A stretch of DNA of 64,000 nucleotides from an uncultured Desulfobulbaceae bacterium (lineage in GTDB: Bacteria; Desulfobacterota; Desulfobulbia; Desulfobulbales; Desulfocapsaceae). The position numbers were made by a program, and so were the translations under genes. This document shows positions 17,017-26,955 of this stretch, one piece after another (position 1 is the stretch's first letter; the number at the start of each line of letters is the position of its first letter). The notes under the pieces are model-generated. The model was given only the letters and a program-made list of their open reading frames with translations. It searched no databases and was not told the DNA's origin. The DNA is taken from contig CAMZKN010000070.1 of assembly GCA_947311315.1 (NCBI GenBank), forward strand, positions 1 to 64,000, in the 5' to 3' direction.

Positions 17017-19590
17017 TTACAGTCCCATGATGTTATAGATACGATTCATATCGACATTTTCTCTCAGGCAGGCAGCCAATCGGTCAAATGCTTCTTCAAG
17101 ATCGTAGGGAGCAACTATTTCTCCAACAGGTGAGATACCGATGTTACTCCGTAGCCTGTCTATAAACCAGCGCCTGAAAGCATCTCCGTCAAATATTCCA
17201 TGCAGATAACTTCCCCATATCTGTTCAGACCTGCTCATTGATCCACATGTGCTTCCATCATTAAAGCGCACTAAAGGGGCACTGTCTACAGTTGAGACAC
17301 CATGGTGAATTTCATATCCGGATATTGTTTTTCCGGACAGAGAATGGACGCCTTCTTTTCTTGTAAGTCGTTTATCTCTTTCTATAACTGTTTCGATATT
17401 GAGATAACCAAGGCCGGACAATATTTGGCCGTCCGCTGATTCGATTTCAAAGGGATCTTTTATTGCTTTACCAAGCATTTGGTAGCCACCGCAGATTCCG
17501 ACAATTTCGCACCCAGCCTCAATACATCTGTCAATTTCACTGACAAATCCTGCAGATTTCAAAAAAGCAAGATCGGAAATCACATTTTTTGAACCAGGTA
17601 AAATAATAGCCTGAGGAGAGCCAAGTTTAGATGCTTTTTCAATGATTCTCAATGTTACATCCGGTTCATTTAGAAATGGCTCAACATCTGTAAAATTGGA
17701 AATATGAGGGATGCTTATAACCGCAATTTCCACGCCTTCATCTGTGGATTTGACACTATTAAAACTCCCCTTCTTAAAGGAGACGGAGTCTTCCTCGGGT
17801 AGACCAAGATTCCCTATATAAGGTACAACCCCAAGGACCTCACGACCGGTATGCATTTTCACATACTCGTGGGCTGATGCTAGCAGCGATGACTGGCCCC
17901 GAAACTTATTGACGAGAAATCCTGCAACAAGTTGTCGTTCCCATTCGGCAAGAACCTCCATAATGCCAACAAAAGACGCATAAACACCACCTCTGTCAAT
18001 ATCACCAACGATCAAAACAGGTGCCTCTGCATATTTGGCCATTTTCATATTGACAATATCATCGCGTTTGAGATTCACTTCACCGGGGGAACCAGCACCC
18101 TCTAAAACAACGACTTCATATTCATCTGCCAGTGAATCAAAACTTGCACACACCGATTGCCAAACCTTGGGTTTGTAACCATTATATTCGAGAACCGTCA
18201 TATTACCCACAGGCTGCCCTTTAACTATTATCTGGCTGCCCACATCAGAATTTGGTTTAAGAAGGATCGGGTTCATTCGACTATCGGGAATAACACCTGC
18301 GGCTTGGGCCTGAACGACCTGGGCCCTACCCATTTCATCGCCATGAAGAGTCACAAAGGAATTAAGAGACATGTTTTGGGATTTAAACGGGGCAACCTTC
18401 AATCCATCCTGGTGGAAAATCCTGCAAAGAGCTGCCGTAATAATTGATTTTCCGGCATCAGAACATGTGCCTTGCAGCATAATTGAACTCTGTTTTTTGG
18501 GAGCGACAACTTTTTTCGGTTTGGTTGATTTATTTGAAAAAAAACTTTTGAATGTGGCAATTAATCTGCTGTTTTCTTGATTGTTTTTCACAGCAATTCT
18601 GAAATAATTATCGTCGAGACCTCGATAATTGTCACATTTGCGGATCATAATCCGCCTGGATAGGCAAAAAAATGCTAAATCTTCAACATTCCCCCCCGTG
18701 ACCATTTTAACAAAAAGATAGTTTGCTGTAGCCGGGTAAACATACAATTCGTTAAAGGTTTGGAGTGATCGAATTAGATTGTTGCGCAGTTCAGTACAAT
18801 TAAGCCTTGTTTCTTCCTGATAAACAGTGTCTTGCAAAGCCCTGGTTCCAACAGCCTGGGCCAATGAATTTACTGTCCAGGGTGGAAGGTTTTCTTTGAT
18901 ACGTTTGGCAAGTTCAACAGGGAAAATGCCATACCCGATCCGCAACCCGGGAACACCGTAAAATTTAGTCATCGAGTTCATCGTCATAACATTTGGCGCA
19001 ATTGCACCATATGGTTGCTCTCCGTCGACAAAGTCAAGAAATGCTTCGTCTATGAGAAAGTAACTCGATGAAAACTCTTCGATCAGGGAACAGAGACTCT
19101 TTCTGTCAACAGTCCTGCCCGTTGGATTATTGGGAGTTGCAATAATAACCAGATCACCAGCTTCAATGATCAAGGAAAGTTGTTTGAAATTGAGGATAAA
19201 ATCGTCTTCTTCACGTATATCAACCGTAGTAACCGACATTCCCCCAAGTTCCGCAGCTCTTATATAATCAACATAGGACGGAACAGGGATGACAGCCTTT
19301 TTACAGGGCAATATTCTCGTTAGAGTATACAGCAATTCCGTAGTACCATTTGCTGCGACGATATGGTCGCATGATATGCCTGTATGTCTACTGATTGCCT
19401 CTACAAAAGAGGTGTTTTCAGGGTCCGGGTAGTGAATGAGGTTTTCAAGATTATTTGAGATGAATGGACGTAACCATTCAGGCGGTCCAAGGGGATTAAT
19501 ATTGGCGCTGAAATCCAGAAGTTGTTTCCCATCGCCTGGAGAGTTCCGCAGGATTTTATGTATATTGCCACCGTGTTCAAATGTTTTCAT
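17017..19590 (-). CDS. Fusion of threonine-phosphate decarboxylase (CobD) and cobyric acid synthase (CobQ)
   Basis: Residues 1-350 form a HisC-like PLP enzyme matching CobD, which decarboxylates threonine phosphate to aminopropanol phosphate. ATPNNPTGR, DEAFLDFVDGEQ and the PLP lysine K209 in NSMTKFYGVPGLRIGYG are intact. After a Lys/Pro-rich linker (351-368), residues 371-857 form a complete CobQ: the ATP-binding segment GTCSDAGKSIITAALCR, PFKSQNMSLNS, and a glutamine amidotransferase domain with the nucleophile in VGICGGYQMLG and HG at GSYLHGIFD. CobQ amidates adenosylcobyrinic acid a,c-diamide. Both halves are full length with no frameshift, so the fusion appears real. It begins 6 nt after cobS. 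Confidence 0.93.
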   Translation of the reverse strand: MKTFEHGGNIHKILRNSPGDGKQLLDFSANINPLGPPEWLRPFISNNLENLIHYPDPENTSFVEAISRHTGISCDHIVAANGTTELLYTLTRILPCKKAVIPVPSYVDYIRAAELGGMSVTTVDIREEDDFILNFKQLSLIIEAGDLVIIATPNNPTGRTVDRKSLCSLIEEFSSSYFLIDEAFLDFVDGEQPYGAIAPNVMTMNSMTKFYGVPGLRIGYGIFPVELAKRIKENLPPWTVNSLAQAVGTRALQDTVYQEETRLNCTELRNNLIRSLQTFNELYVYPATANYLFVKMVTGGNVEDLAFFCLSRRIMIRKCDNYRGLDDNYFRIAVKNNQENSRLIATFKSFFSNKSTKPKKVVAPKKQSSIMLQGTCSDAGKSIITAALCRIFHQDGLKVAPFKSQNMSLNSFVTLHGDEMGRAQVVQAQAAGVIPDSRMNPILLKPNSDVGSQIIVKGQPVGNMTVLEYNGYKPKVWQSVCASFDSLADEYEVVVLEGAGSPGEVNLKRDDIVNMKMAKYAEAPVLIVGDIDRGGVYASFVGIMEVLAEWERQLVAGFLVNKFRGQSSLLASAHEYVKMHTGREVLGVVPYIGNLGLPEEDSVSFKKGSFNSVKSTDEGVEIAVISIPHISNFTDVEPFLNEPDVTLRIIEKASKLGSPQAIILPGSKNVISDLAFLKSAGFVSEIDRCIEAGCEIVGICGGYQMLGKAIKDPFEIESADGQILSGLGYLNIETVIERDKRLTRKEGVHSLSGKTISGYEIHHGVSTVDSAPLVRFNDGSTCGSMSRSEQIWGSYLHGIFDGDAFRRWFIDRLRSNIGISPVGEIVAPYDLEEAFDRLAACLRENVDMNRIYNIMGL

Positions 19591-19596
19591 ATCACC

Positions 19597-20376
19597 TTAC
19601 AAAAAAGTCAGGGAAGCACTAAAAGAAATTGCCGTAACGGCCTCGCCAATCTCACATATAGCACCTAGGGTATCACCGGTTGCTCCGCCCAACCGTGCCT
19701 TGCACCACTTATTAAATAAAAAGAGGGCCATTACTAAGAAAACGATAAGAAATGGCAAATGTTTAGGTGAGAGCAGGCCAAGCAGCAGACACACAATAAT
19801 GGAACTTGTCAGTGCAATGGTGGAGCTGTTCTCAGCATAAAAATGACTTCCTAGCCCACCCTCTGGCCGACCATATTTTTGGGTGGCCATAGTAATTAAA
19901 ATTGACAACCTGCCAATAACAGGCATAAAAAAAATTGCCAGTGCGAGTGATTTCGCGTCGACGGAACAGAGTGCCGCATATTTTGCGAGTAAAACAAAAA
20001 ACACGACCACAACTCCCATCGCCCCAACTCTGCTATCTTTCATTATCTCAAGTGCTTTTTCTCTGGGGCGTGCGCAAAGCAGGCCATCAGCGCTATCTGA
20101 CAAGCCATCAAGGTGCAGACAACCGGAAATAAAAGCAAGGTAAATAAGAGCAATAACAACGACTACCTGCTGGGGAAAAAAAAGAAGGAAAACCTGAGTT
20201 AAAAGCCAGCCAATAGCTCCAACCAGGACACCAATGAGGGAAAAAAAGAGATGGCAGCTGTGAAAATGTTCAGAATCATCTTCTGCTCTCCATCCCACCG
20301 GTATTACGGTCATAAAACGTAATGCCGTTAAAAAGCGCTGTAAATACAATATAAACAATAAGCGTGGTTTTTTCAT
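19597..20376 (-). CDS. cobS: Adenosylcobinamide-GDP ribazoletransferase
   Basis: CobS is the inner-membrane cobalamin synthase that joins adenosylcobinamide-GDP with alpha-ribazole (phosphate). The family motif GCLHLDGLSDSADGLLC with its aspartates is present, as is the N-terminal RFLTALRFMTVIPV and several hydrophobic segments. Length (259 residues) is standard. Its start overlaps the cobT stop by 4 nt, consistent with translational coupling, as CobT makes its ribazole phosphate substrate. Confidence 0.95.
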   Translation of the reverse strand: MKKPRLLFILYLQRFLTALRFMTVIPVGWRAEDDSEHFHSCHLFFSLIGVLVGAIGWLLTQVFLLFFPQQVVVVIALIYLAFISGCLHLDGLSDSADGLLCARPREKALEIMKDSRVGAMGVVVVFFVLLAKYAALCSVDAKSLALAIFFMPVIGRLSILITMATQKYGRPEGGLGSHFYAENSSTIALTSSIIVCLLLGLLSPKHLPFLIVFLVMALFLFNKWCKARLGGATGDTLGAICEIGEAVTAISFSASLTFL

Positions 20377-21440
20377 TTATCAGAGCCGGCAACGGCTGCT
20401 TCCTCGAAAGTTGCGACCTCTGTAAGAATTGCCACAGCTCCTTCAACAAGATTCATGGCTACGGCTGCACCAGTTCCCTCCCCTAACCTGAAATTCAGAT
20501 CAAGCAAAGGTTTTTTGCAACCAAGAGTTTCCTGCATGGCCTTATGGCCAGGTTCAACGGAACGATGGGCAAATATCAGGTAATCTTTGATAAAGGGCTC
20601 GATTTTTCCGGCAATAAGTGCACCGGCTGTTGAGATAAAGCCATCTATCACAACAGGCATGCCTTGGGCAGCTGCTCCAAGAATAAGCCCTGCAATACCA
20701 CCTATTTCAAAACCACCAACCTTTGCAAGTATGTCAAGACCATCTTTTGCGTCTGGTTTATTCACTTCAAGAGCCTGCTCAATAATCTTAATTTTATGCA
20801 GCAGTTGATCATCGTTTAAACCTGTTCCACGCCCGGCAAGATCAGCAACGTTTTTTCCTGTACAGATTGCTGCGATTGCTGTTGAAGGTGTAGTATTGCC
20901 AATACCCATATCGCCAGTACCAATGATATCGAATGTACTGGACAGTTCAGTGGCAATATCTATACCGGACTCTATGGATCGTACAGCCATGGCGTGACTC
21001 ATAGCAGGACCTTTGGCTATATTTTTAGTGCCGAGGCCAACCTTTTTATTGATGATCTTTTTTTGTTCGACAAGGCTGTTTAAATCACCGGCAACACCCA
21101 TATCAACAACAAATATTTCCGCATTCGCCTGTTTGGCCAAAGCATTTATCCCTGCACCACCATTGACAAAATTGTATACCATCTGGGTAGTTACTTCGCT
21201 TGGGAATTTACTCACATTTTCGACAACAACACCATGATCGCCAGCCATCGTAACAATAGCTTTTCTCGAAATTTTTGGAGTTATTGTTCTGGTAATCCCG
21301 GCTATATCAAGAGCAAGATCCATAAGATCACCAAGTGCCCAATGGGGCAGAGCAAGATTGTTGAGACGATCTTGAGCATTCTCTCTTGCCATACTATCCT
21401 GTGGAAAAATTTTCTTTAGTGTACTCTCCAGATTTGCCAT
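20373..21440 (-). CDS. cobT: Nicotinate-nucleotide:dimethylbenzimidazole phosphoribosyltransferase
   Basis: CobT activates the lower-ligand base by transferring ribose phosphate from nicotinate mononucleotide. MAGDHGVVVENVSKFPSEVTTQMV, the GDMGIGNTTPSTA segment and the catalytic-glutamate motif RLGEGTGAAVAMNLVEGA are conserved. Length (355 residues) is typical. It starts 10 nt after cobU. No base-synthesis genes (bluB or bza) are visible in the window, so the identity of the lower ligand cannot be deduced. Confidence 0.96.
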   Translation of the reverse strand: MANLESTLKKIFPQDSMARENAQDRLNNLALPHWALGDLMDLALDIAGITRTITPKISRKAIVTMAGDHGVVVENVSKFPSEVTTQMVYNFVNGGAGINALAKQANAEIFVVDMGVAGDLNSLVEQKKIINKKVGLGTKNIAKGPAMSHAMAVRSIESGIDIATELSSTFDIIGTGDMGIGNTTPSTAIAAICTGKNVADLAGRGTGLNDDQLLHKIKIIEQALEVNKPDAKDGLDILAKVGGFEIGGIAGLILGAAAQGMPVVIDGFISTAGALIAGKIEPFIKDYLIFAHRSVEPGHKAMQETLGCKKPLLDLNFRLGEGTGAAVAMNLVEGAVAILTEVATFEEAAVAGSDK

Positions 21441-21450
21441 TATTTTTGTC

Positions 21451-21993
21451 CTATTTTTTTATAAAAAGTGGTACACCACAGCTCACAAGAACTACCTGAT
21501 CTGCTGTTTTACCAATAAGCTGATTGCAGGTACCGACAAGATCCCTGTATGTTCGTGCAAGTGCGTTGTCCGGGACGATACCAAGCCCAACCTCATTTGT
21601 TACGCAGATGACAGTACCGGAGAAATTTTTCGTTTTCTCGAGCCATTCGCCACAGAGCCTCTTAATGTGAAGATCGTCAACAACAGTGCTCGTATTGTGG
21701 AATCCATGGAGAATATTATTTACCCACAGGGTAATACAATCCACCAGAATAACATCAAATTCATGGAGGTCTTCGCTAAAAAAATCTGAAAGATGTACCT
21801 CGATTTCTCGGGTTTTCCAGCCTCTTCCCTGCCGCTCTTCTTTATGGCGTCGAACTCTGTCTGACATTTCATTATCAATATCAGGACAGGTTGCAACAAA
21901 GAGTTTTTTCTCTGAAATGTGCTCTGCCATATCCAGAGCAAAAGAACTTTTCCCGCTTCTCGCTCCACCTGTAATAAGTGTAATTCTAGCCAC
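21451..21993 (-). CDS. cobU: Adenosylcobinamide kinase / adenosylcobinamide-phosphate guanylyltransferase
   Basis: CobU phosphorylates adenosylcobinamide and then transfers GMP, preparing it for CobS. The P-loop GGARSGKS at the N-terminus, the guanylylation-histidine region (RRHKEERQGRGWKTREIE) and VTNEVGLGIVPDNALAR are all diagnostic. The ORF track starts at a TTG five codons further up. The GTG at 21993, preceded by GGTAAGG, gives the expected MARITLITGG start. That ribosome site overlaps the cobC stop codon region. Confidence 0.94.
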   Translation of the reverse strand: MARITLITGGARSGKSSFALDMAEHISEKKLFVATCPDIDNEMSDRVRRHKEERQGRGWKTREIEVHLSDFFSEDLHEFDVILVDCITLWVNNILHGFHNTSTVVDDLHIKRLCGEWLEKTKNFSGTVICVTNEVGLGIVPDNALARTYRDLVGTCNQLIGKTADQVVLVSCGVPLFIKK

Positions 21994-21997
21994 TACC

Positions 21998-22588
21998 TTA
22001 CCCTGCAAAATTAAATTTGGTGAGAACTCCGCCTTCAGAATACAACTTCACACAACACATTTTCCCAGGCTGCACATCAAAAACAAGATAGTTTTTAACC
22101 GATAGATTTAAAAAATAACAGAGCAAATATCGTATTACACCTCCATGGGCTACAATCAATACCTTCTGGTGCCGATTTTGAGCTATTTGTCGTCCTGCAT
22201 TAAAAATCCTGTCCTGAAAATCGACAACGGATTCTCCACCTGGAAAACAGAAGAGATCAGGTTCCTGTACCCATCTGTCAACCTGCTCTTTACCGGTTTT
22301 AACGATTTCATCAAAACTTTTCCCTTCCCAGTGACCAAAATCTATCTCTTTTAACTGATTGAGATATTCATATGTATCATTGAGTAAGAGCAAATCCAGG
22401 GTTTGACGGCAACGCAGCATTGGACTGCAGTAGATATGGTCAAAAGAAATTTTCTCTATTGACTTGCCAAGCCTTTCGACCTGTTCGGTACCGGTAGAAC
22501 TCAAACCAATGTCCAACGACCCGACATAGCGACCATTCATTGTAGTTCTGCCATGTCGTATGAAATGGATATCCTTTGCGTACTTCAT
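21998..22588 (-). CDS. cobC: Alpha-ribazole phosphatase-like histidine phosphatase
   Basis: A phosphoglycerate-mutase-fold phosphatase with the catalytic RHGRTTMNGRYVG motif (H12 is the expected phosphohistidine), the YCSPMLRCRQTLDLL segment and the second histidine in VAHGGVIRYLL. In the cobalamin pathway CobC removes the phosphate from alpha-ribazole phosphate or cobalamin phosphate. Operon position between acrB and cobU supports that role, although this superfamily is broad. Length is 196 residues. It begins 27 nt after the acrB stop. Confidence 0.85.
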   Translation of the reverse strand: MKYAKDIHFIRHGRTTMNGRYVGSLDIGLSSTGTEQVERLGKSIEKISFDHIYCSPMLRCRQTLDLLLLNDTYEYLNQLKEIDFGHWEGKSFDEIVKTGKEQVDRWVQEPDLFCFPGGESVVDFQDRIFNAGRQIAQNRHQKVLIVAHGGVIRYLLCYFLNLSVKNYLVFDVQPGKMCCVKLYSEGGVLTKFNFAG

Positions 22589-22615
22589 TCTATATACCTG
22601 ACCAGAATGTAAAAA

Positions 22616-25600
22616 TTATGAGGACACAGGAGGACTTTTTCTGGAGAATTTTTCACTCAGAGTCTGAAGCACCTTATAAAATACCGGAACAAAGAGTACT
22701 GCAAGAAAAGTTGCGGCGATCATACCGCCAAAGACAGCGGTTCCCAGGGCTTGCCGACTTGCACCACCAGCACCACTTGCAATTACCAGTGGATACACAC
22801 CTAGAATGAATGCAAACGAAGTCATCAGGATGGGACGAAAACGAAGATTCGCGGCATCAATTGCAGCATCAAATATGGACATGCCCTTTTTTTCACGTGC
22901 TTCCACTGCAAATTCAATAATCAGAATAGCATTTTTACAGGCAAGAGCAATAAGCAGGACAATACCTATCTGGGTATAGACATTATTATCCATATGCCGA
23001 ACCATAAGAGCAATCACAGTTCCTAATAGAGCAAGGGGAACTGCCAATATAACGCCTAAAGAAATTGTCCAACTTTCATACTGTGCACAAAGCACAAGGT
23101 AGACAAGTATAACACAGAGGGCAAATATAGGCCCTGGATTTGCTGCACTTTTTTCCTGATAAGACATTCCTGTCCACTCTGAACCCATCGAAGCGGGTAA
23201 TGCCCTTTCGGCAACTTTTTCCATGGCGGACATGGCCTGACCACTATTGAATCCAATCCCGTTTGCACCTGTGATCGTTGCTGTCGGGTACATATTGTAC
23301 CTTGTGACAATTTCAGGTCCAAAAATTTCCTGAACCGATACCAGTGTCGCAAGTGGTATCATCTTCCCATCTGCTGACCGTACCTGCAACCGGCCTATAT
23401 CATCTACCTGAGCTCTTGCAGAAGATTCTGCCTGTATGTTTACCTGGAATGTTCGATTGAATTTATTAAAATCGTTTACATATGCAGCACCAAGAAAAGC
23501 CTGCATGGAACCAAATATTTCAGAAAGCTGTATATTCATGCTTTTTGCTTTGGGTCGATTGATATCAGCAAACAACTGTGGAACGTTTGCCCTGAAAGTT
23601 GTATAGGCACTACTGATTTCAGGCTCTTTTGTAGCCTCAAGAGAAAGATCCTCAGCTACCTCCTGCAGAGCATTAAGACCTATACCTCCTCTGTCTTCTA
23701 CCTGCAATTGGAAACCACCGGCATTACCAATACCGGAAATTGGTGGTGGTGGAAATTGGAGAATGCGTGCTTCCTGAATTTTACTCCCTGCAACTGCCAT
23801 TTGCCGGAGAATATTCTGCAGATCATGACCACTGGGAATACGTTCGGCAAACTCATCGAAAACTACCCAAAGCGCTGCACCATTAGACATGCCGGCACCA
23901 TCAAGCAGAGAAAAACCGGAAACGGAGGTAACATCTTTTACACCTTCCATCTTTGAAAGAGCAATTCTGAGTTTTTCAACTACCGCTTCTGTCCTTTGCA
24001 GGGATGAAGCATCTGGTAACTGCACGGCATACATGGCATATCCCTGATCTTCTGTTGGGATAAAGCCTGTGGGCAGGCTGGTGAAGCCACTCCAGGCTGC
24101 AAACGAGATACCTGCAAAAATAATCATGACGATGAACGAGCGACGTACCATGAGTTTAACTATTGCCAGATAGACATTTCGAGATTTATCAAAAAAGGTA
24201 TCAAACCAGCGAAAAAAGATCATTTTTTTGGCGGGTGTCGGTCTGAGAATCAGAGCACAAAGGGCAGGACTGAGTGTTAGTGCATTGATTGAGGAAAAAA
24301 AAGTGGATGCAGCAATGGTGAGCGCAAACTGACGATAGAGTTGTCCGGTAATACCATCCAGAAAAGCGGTGGGAATAAATACGGAAAGTAATACAAGGGT
24401 CGTAGCGACAATAGGCCCGGTGACCTCTTCCATTGCGGCAAGAGCTCCTTCTTTGGGACTCATGTTGTGTTCGTCAATATTTCGCATGGTATTTTCAACG
24501 ACAACAATAGCATCATCCACAACAATACCAATGGCAAGAACAATACCAAAAAGAGTTATCATGTTAATTGAGAACCCAATCAGACCCATAGCCGCAAAGG
24601 TTCCAATCAGTGAGACGGGTATGGTAATAAGTGGAATCAGTGTTGCACGCCAGTCTTGAAGAAATACAAAAATTACAATGAGTACCAGTGCAATGGCTAT
24701 CCAGAGTGTGGTTTCGACTTCTGCAATTGCCTCTTCTACAAAAATGGTGGTATCAAAAGGAATATGATACTCCAGATCGGCGGGAAACGTTTTTTTCAAT
24801 TCATCCATCTTTTCCCGTACCTTCTCTGCAAGTTCTATGGCATTGGCACCAGGAAGTTGATAGATCATCATAATGGCATTTTCATTGCCATTCAGCCTGG
24901 TATCAAACCCATACTGTTTGGAACCCATCTCCACCCGGGCAATATCCTTCACCCTCGTCATTCGACCGCCTTCGGTCTGTTTAAGGATTATATTACCAAA
25001 CTGTTCAGGGTCGCTCAATCTACCTAGAGTACTAATCGTATATTCAAAGGCCTGACCTTCAAGAGCTGGAGAGGCACCTATTCGGCCTGCAGCAACCTGA
25101 ACATTTTGTTCTTTGAGTGCTGTCATAACGTCACTTGTGGTAAGATCCCGTGCTTTAAGCAAATCTGGATCGATCCATAAACGCATGGAATAGTCGCCTG
25201 CACCATATGCCTGGACATCACCGACACCTTCGATTCTTGAAACTTCGTCCAGTAGTCGTAATGTAATATAATTACTAAGATAATATCTGTCGTAGGTTTC
25301 GTTTGGCGAGGTTAGTGAAACCATTAATACAATGGAGTTTGAACGTTTTTTTGTAGTTACACCAATTTGTTTAACTTCCTGGGGTAAAGAAGCCATGGCT
25401 ATGGCAACCCGGTTCTGGACGAGGACTGCAGCCATATCTGCATCTGTTCCAGGTGCAAAAGAAACTGTGAGTGCGTATGTTCCGGAATTGGTGGAGGTGC
25501 TGGACATGTAGATCATGCCTTCAACACCATTCACCTGTTGCTCAATAGGTGCTGCGACTGTATCGGCAATGACCTTTGCGTTAGCTCCTGGATATGCTGT

Positions 25601-25738
25601 TGATACCTGTACTGTAGGAGGGGCAAGTTCTGGATATTGGGCAATGGGAAGTCCTGCCAGGGTTACAAGGCCTGCAAGTACAATGATGATGGAGATAACC
25701 GCTGCAAAAATAGGGCGGTTGATAAAAAATCGACTCAT
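22616..25738 (-). CDS. RND multidrug efflux transporter (AcrB/HAE1 family)
   Basis: Inner-membrane proton-driven pump that exports hydrophobic compounds through the MFP and outer-membrane channel. At 1040 residues it has the typical 12 membrane segments and two large periplasmic loops. The proton-relay aspartates are seen in [19 protein letters not shown] (membrane segment 4). The N-terminus ([23 protein letters not shown]) matches HAE1-type pumps. It follows the adaptor gene by 11 nt. Substrate range cannot be read from the sequence, and no regulator gene is adjacent. The next gene downstream is cobC. Confidence 0.95.
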   Translation of the reverse strand: MSRFFINRPIFAAVISIIIVLAGLVTLAGLPIAQYPELAPPTVQVSTAYPGANAKVIADTVAAPIEQQVNGVEGMIYMSSTSTNSGTYALTVSFAPGTDADMAAVLVQNRVAIAMASLPQEVKQIGVTTKKRSNSIVLMVSLTSPNETYDRYYLSNYITLRLLDEVSRIEGVGDVQAYGAGDYSMRLWIDPDLLKARDLTTSDVMTALKEQNVQVAAGRIGASPALEGQAFEYTISTLGRLSDPEQFGNIILKQTEGGRMTRVKDIARVEMGSKQYGFDTRLNGNENAIMMIYQLPGANAIELAEKVREKMDELKKTFPADLEYHIPFDTTIFVEEAIAEVETTLWIAIALVLIVIFVFLQDWRATLIPLITIPVSLIGTFAAMGLIGFSINMITLFGIVLAIGIVVDDAIVVVENTMRNIDEHNMSPKEGALAAMEEVTGPIVATTLVLLSVFIPTAFLDGITGQLYRQFALTIAASTFFSSINALTLSPALCALILRPTPAKKMIFFRWFDTFFDKSRNVYLAIVKLMVRRSFIVMIIFAGISFAAWSGFTSLPTGFIPTEDQGYAMYAVQLPDASSLQRTEAVVEKLRIALSKMEGVKDVTSVSGFSLLDGAGMSNGAALWVVFDEFAERIPSGHDLQNILRQMAVAGSKIQEARILQFPPPPISGIGNAGGFQLQVEDRGGIGLNALQEVAEDLSLEATKEPEISSAYTTFRANVPQLFADINRPKAKSMNIQLSEIFGSMQAFLGAAYVNDFNKFNRTFQVNIQAESSARAQVDDIGRLQVRSADGKMIPLATLVSVQEIFGPEIVTRYNMYPTATITGANGIGFNSGQAMSAMEKVAERALPASMGSEWTGMSYQEKSAANPGPIFALCVILVYLVLCAQYESWTISLGVILAVPLALLGTVIALMVRHMDNNVYTQIGIVLLIALACKNAILIIEFAVEAREKKGMSIFDAAIDAANLRFRPILMTSFAFILGVYPLVIASGAGGASRQALGTAVFGGMIAATFLAVLFVPVFYKVLQTLSEKFSRKSPPVSS

Positions 25739-25749
25739 AAATCAACCCT

Positions 25750-26916
25750 CTATTGTGCAGTATCGGTAACGGGTGACGGCTTGGAATCATCTTCAGCCAT
25801 GGGAGTAACGGCGGAACCCGGCCGCGCTCGTTGAAGTCCTTTCATAATGACTCTATCTGTTGCATCGAGCCCTTGGGTTATGACTCGCATACCATCTTGA
25901 AGTGCACCAATTTGCACAGGTTTATAGATAACAGTGTTCTTGTTATCAACCGTCAGGAGGAAACGACCTCGCTGATCAGCTGAAAGTGCAACTTCAGGTA
26001 CCAGTATTGCGTTATCAACTTTTCCAATGGGAACACGCACTTTGGCATATTGCCCTGGTAGGATAAAAAAGTCTGTATTTTCAAACGTTGCACGTGCCAT
26101 GATTGTGCCGGTTGCAAGATCTACCTTATTATCAATATATTCTATAAAACCCTGCCTTGAATAGTTCTTTTCACCTTCGAGGGCAAGATTGATAGGGATT
26201 CTTGATCGATCAATTTGAGCAGCTTTTGTATCTCTATTGTGTTCTTTGAAGGCCATCAAAGAACTTTCATCGATGTTGAAATAGACAAAAATTGGGGCAT
26301 AGTTCACGATGTTTGCTAAAAGAGTTTTATCGCCACCACTACCAACAAGATTGCCGGCATCAACAAGATTTCGGCTGATGCGACCCCGGATTGGAGAGAC
26401 AATCCGGGTGTAGGACAAATTAAGCCGGGCCTCCGTCACTGCAGATTCAGCACCCATGACTTCAGCCTCTGTTTTACTGACATTTGCTTTTTCTTCGAGT
26501 ACTGCAAGTTCACTGACTGCACGTTGTTTAAAAGAACTTTCTTTGCGTTTCAATGTTGCCTTGGCAAGTTTTGCTTCAGCCTGCTTTGTTTTCAGGCTCG
26601 CTATGCGTTGAGCAACCTCGGATTCGTAGGGTTTTGGGTCAATGATAAAAAGGAGATCACCTACTTCAACCATACCACCTGATGGAAGGGAAACATGATC
26701 AAGATTTCCTTCAACTCTCGCACGCAGTTCGATATATTTTCTGGCTTTGGTGTATCCTGTGAAGTACGCATAATTGATGATACCTTTAATTTGCGGTTGC
26801 GTTACAGTTACTTGTGGAGGTGGTGGCGCATGAACCTCTGGCTTATCCTGATTACACCCTTGAAGCATAAAAAAAGAAACTGATAAAAAGAAGAAATAAC
26901 GTATGGGAAGAGTCAT
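25750..26916 (-). CDS. RND efflux periplasmic adaptor (membrane fusion protein)
   Basis: Membrane fusion protein that links the RND pump to the outer-membrane channel. It is a lipoprotein: the signal peptide ends in a lipobox (FFMLQGC at about residue 21). The order of domains is normal: a barrel-sandwich/lipoyl segment split by an alpha-helical hairpin (residues about 95-165, KQAEAKLAKATLKRKESSFKQRAVSELAVLEEKANVSKTEAEV), then beta-barrel and membrane-proximal domains. The 388-residue length fits the AcrA family. It sits between nodT and acrB in one operon. Confidence 0.94.
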   Translation of the reverse strand: MTLPIRYFFFLSVSFFMLQGCNQDKPEVHAPPPPQVTVTQPQIKGIINYAYFTGYTKARKYIELRARVEGNLDHVSLPSGGMVEVGDLLFIIDPKPYESEVAQRIASLKTKQAEAKLAKATLKRKESSFKQRAVSELAVLEEKANVSKTEAEVMGAESAVTEARLNLSYTRIVSPIRGRISRNLVDAGNLVGSGGDKTLLANIVNYAPIFVYFNIDESSLMAFKEHNRDTKAAQIDRSRIPINLALEGEKNYSRQGFIEYIDNKVDLATGTIMARATFENTDFFILPGQYAKVRVPIGKVDNAILVPEVALSADQRGRFLLTVDNKNTVIYKPVQIGALQDGMRVITQGLDATDRVIMKGLQRARPGSAVTPMAEDDSKPSPVTDTAQ

Positions 26917-26955
26917 GGTCTTTTTTACAAAGATAGAGGTTGTATGTATGTGTAT

